Positions 12,794-14,266 of a DNA stretch of 14,266 bases are shown here, piece after piece; position 1 is the first letter of the stretch; each line of letters opens with the position of its first letter. Source of the stretch: Candidatus Margulisiibacteriota bacterium (GTDB lineage: Bacteria > Margulisbacteria > WOR-1 > O2-12-FULL-45-9). The position numbers and the translations under genes are program-made. The notes under the pieces were generated by a model. The model saw nothing but the letters and a program-made list of their open reading frames with translations. It was not told the DNA's origin and did no database searches. The stretch spans positions 1 to 14,266 of the forward strand of contig JAHIZU010000206.1 in NCBI GenBank assembly GCA_018814265.1. Direction: 5' to 3'.

Positions 12794-12821
12794 GGAGCCG
12801 CGACGTTTAGTCGCAGGCTCC
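12794..12821. repeat. Palindromic repeat A2 (bulged hairpin, inverse orientation)
   Basis: GGAGCC-GCGAC (12794-12804) pairs with GTCGC, bulged A (12815) and GGCTCC (12810-12821) around loop GTTTA, which is TAAAC on the other strand. Its reverse complement differs from repeat A1 only by paired, compensated stem changes. It lies 19 bases before the ATPase start. Confidence 0.8.
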
Positions 12822-12839
12822 TCTAACTTGGGGGACAAG

Positions 12840-14266
12840 ATGGCCAAAGACCCGATTTGCGGTATGGACGTTGATCCAAAAACCGCCAAGTTTAAGGTTG
12901 AAAAAGACGGGAAAACTTATTATTTTTGCAGTAAAAGTTGTCACGACAAGTTTGTTGGTAGCCGGGAACCAGTAGCCAGTAGCCAGGAGGCGGCCGGGCA
13001 AAAACATCACCACCATCACGAAGCTACTTCTGGTAAAACAGAAAAGATATTTATTTCCATATCCGGCATGCATTGTGCCTCCTGCGTTACTTCGATCGAA
13101 GCAGCCTTGAAAAGTTTTAAGGGAGTAAAGGACGCCAAGGTTAACTTCGCTTCTGAAAAAGCCACGGTCGAATACGATCCAAACGTAACTGATATCCCTG
13201 CTATGGAAAAAGTTATTGAGAACACCGGCTACACTGTAATTAGGCCAAAGGCCCCAGGCCAGAGGCCGGAGGCCGGAGGAACTACGCTAAGGCTTAAAGT
13301 TGTTGGCATGGATAATCCCCATTGTGTGGGTACGGTTGGCGGATCTGTTGACAGTCTACCTGGAATAATTTTTAAAGATTTGCGCGTTAACGAAAAGGCC
13401 GTGATCAAATTTGACGCTGCCAAAGTTTCCGCCCAGCAGATCAAAGACGTGATCAAGGAAGCCGGTTATACACCAATTGAAGAAGCGGACATGACTGTTG
13501 ATGTGGAAAAAGAAGCCAGGGAAAAAGACATCCACAATTTAAGGGGCAGGTTCCTTGGCTCTCTGGTTTTGAGCTTACCATTGCTTTATTACATGTTTGT
13601 TATGCTTTTTGGTTGGCCTCTGCCGCAGTTTCTGATGAGTAACGCGGCGACGATCCAGCTTATTTTGACCACGCCGATCATGTTCATTGGCAGTATCTTT
13701 TTTACCCGTGGCATAATTTCCCTGGTCAAGCCTAAAACCGCTAATATGGATACGCTGGTATCGATCGGGGTCGGATCGGCTTATCTATATAGTTTATATG
13801 TGACCGTTGCTATCTGGCTGGGGAACCCTCTCTACAGCATGAGGAATCTTTATTTCGAGGTCGCGGGATTCCTGCTGACCTTTATTTTACTGGGTAAGTA
13901 TTTTGAAGCGATCGCCAAGGGCCGGACCTCTGAGGCGATCAAGAAGCTGATGGGCTTGCAGGCCAAGACAGCGATCGTGGTCAGGGACGGCAAAGAGATC
14001 GAAATAAAGATTGAGGAGGTTAATGTTGGCGATATTGTTGTGGTCAAGCCTGGAGGCAAAGTTCCTGTTGACGGCACAGTAGTTGAAGGACATTCCTCGG
14101 TTGACGAGTCCATGGTCTCTGGTGAAAGTCTGCCGATTGAAAAGAAAGCCGGTGACAAAGTAATTGGCGCGACTATTAATAAAACTGGTGCCTTTAAGTT
14201 TAAAGCTGAAAAGATCGGTAAAGACACTTTTCTGGCTCAAGTTGTTCGTTTGGTTGAAGAAGCGCA
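12840..14266 (+). CDS. P1B-type (copper-like) heavy-metal ATPase with YHS and two HMA domains (3' partial)
   Basis: 475 residues are visible before the window ends. Order: YHS/TRASH-like domain (about 1-40; C7-GM, FC30-SKSC34-H35), linker with five consecutive His (56-60), HMA domain with intact GMHCASC (76-82), linker, second HMA-like domain where GMxCxxC reads GMDNPHC (156-162, first Cys replaced by Asn), four membrane helices (about 235-350), and the actuator domain with SGES at 427-430. The CPC transport motif, DKTGT phosphorylation site and nucleotide domain lie beyond the window. YHS plus HMA points to Cu+ (possibly Ag+) export, but the ion is inferred. The ATG has GGGGGA just upstream. 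Both inter-domain linkers are encoded by heptanucleotide tandem repeats. Confidence 0.93.
   Translation, partial: MAKDPICGMDVDPKTAKFKVEKDGKTYYFCSKSCHDKFVGSREPVASSQEAAGQKHHHHHEATSGKTEKIFISISGMHCASCVTSIEAALKSFKGVKDAKVNFASEKATVEYDPNVTDIPAMEKVIENTGYTVIRPKAPGQRPEAGGTTLRLKVVGMDNPHCVGTVGGSVDSLPGIIFKDLRVNEKAVIKFDAAKVSAQQIKDVIKEAGYTPIEEADMTVDVEKEAREKDIHNLRGRFLGSLVLSLPLLYYMFVMLFGWPLPQFLMSNAATIQLILTTPIMFIGSIFFTRGIISLVKPKTANMDTLVSIGVGSAYLYSLYVTVAIWLGNPLYSMRNLYFEVAGFLLTFILLGKYFEAIAKGRTSEAIKKLMGLQAKTAIVVRDGKEIEIKIEEVNVGDIVVVKPGGKVPVDGTVVEGHSSVDESMVSGESLPIEKKAGDKVIGATINKTGAFKFKAEKIGKDTFLAQVVRLVEEA
12969..12989 (+). repeat. Heptanucleotide repeat in YHS-HMA linker (3 units)
   Basis: CCAGTAG, CCAGTAG, CCAGGAG in exact 7-base phase (last unit one mismatch), inside the ATPase gene and encoding part of the linker EPVASSQE. 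Seven is not a multiple of three, so gain or loss of a unit would shift the frame. Confidence 0.75.
13242..13276 (+). repeat. Heptanucleotide repeat in HMA1-HMA2 linker (5 units)
   Basis: Five consecutive 7-base units AGGCCAA, AGGCCCC, AGGCCAG, AGGCCGG, AGGCCGG, inside the ATPase gene, encoding the Pro/Gly/Arg-rich linker [13 protein letters not shown]. The core AGGCC is invariant. Confidence 0.8.

Noticed and set aside
12969..13276. CRISPR array
   Set aside because: The repeat units are 7 bases with no spacers and lie within a coding frame; no CRISPR-like repeat-spacer pattern or cas gene is present in the window.

Overview
The window looks like chromosomal DNA from an uncultured anaerobic or microaerophilic bacterium. 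It is moderately GC-rich, gene-dense and bacterial in style: clear Shine-Dalgarno sites, TTGNNN-17-TAAAAT type promoters and many 1-14 nt gene overlaps. The oxygen-defence genes are the anaerobe type (superoxide reductase, rubredoxin, rubrerythrin, ferritin-like proteins; no catalase or superoxide dismutase seen). I cannot place it in a phylum from sequence alone; a candidate phylum with a small genome is a guess.

Layout. (1) 1-1681: the end of a thiamine operon, thiH (5' truncated by the window) and thiE. (2) 1727-4455: a sulfur-handling unit made of a NifS/IscS-fold protein that has lost its PLP lysine, a DsrE2-like protein, TusA and a ZIP metal transporter. (3) 4427-5738, minus strand: a DUF2156 acyltransferase-like protein and a GNAT acetyltransferase. 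(4) 5821-7031: a membrane-anchored GerMN-domain protein and an AlkD-like DNA alkylation repair protein, divergent from (3) across a compact double promoter. (5) 7094-9640: an Rrf2-family regulator with four cysteines under a palindrome-covered promoter, then a 98-residue protein with an NrdD-like glycyl-radical tail, a thioredoxin-reductase/AhpF-like flavoprotein, and a ferritin-like/VIT1 fusion. (6) 9637-10167, minus strand: a stand-alone ferritin-like protein. (7) 10283-12738: superoxide reductase, rubredoxin, rubrerythrin, ArsC-type phosphatase/arsenate reductase and a CDF Zn/Cd exporter, in one run. (8) 12840-14266: the N-terminal 475 residues of a copper-type P1B ATPase (YHS, His run, HMA, degenerate HMA, then membrane and actuator domains), cut by the window end.

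Common themes are sulfur trafficking, iron and soft-metal homeostasis, and protection from oxygen or nitric oxide. Units 5-7 fit together: an Fe-S or redox sensor controls a flavin reductase and iron handling, next to a divergent ferritin and the rubredoxin-based superoxide/peroxide reduction system.

The features most worth a second look are: the catalytically degenerate cysteine desulfurase in a DsrE-TusA operon; a family of four bulged hairpins with TRAAC loops arranged as mirror-image pairs in two intergenic gaps; heptanucleotide tandem repeats inside both linkers of the ATPase gene; the NrdD-tail mini-protein; and two promoters predicted to give leaderless mRNAs.
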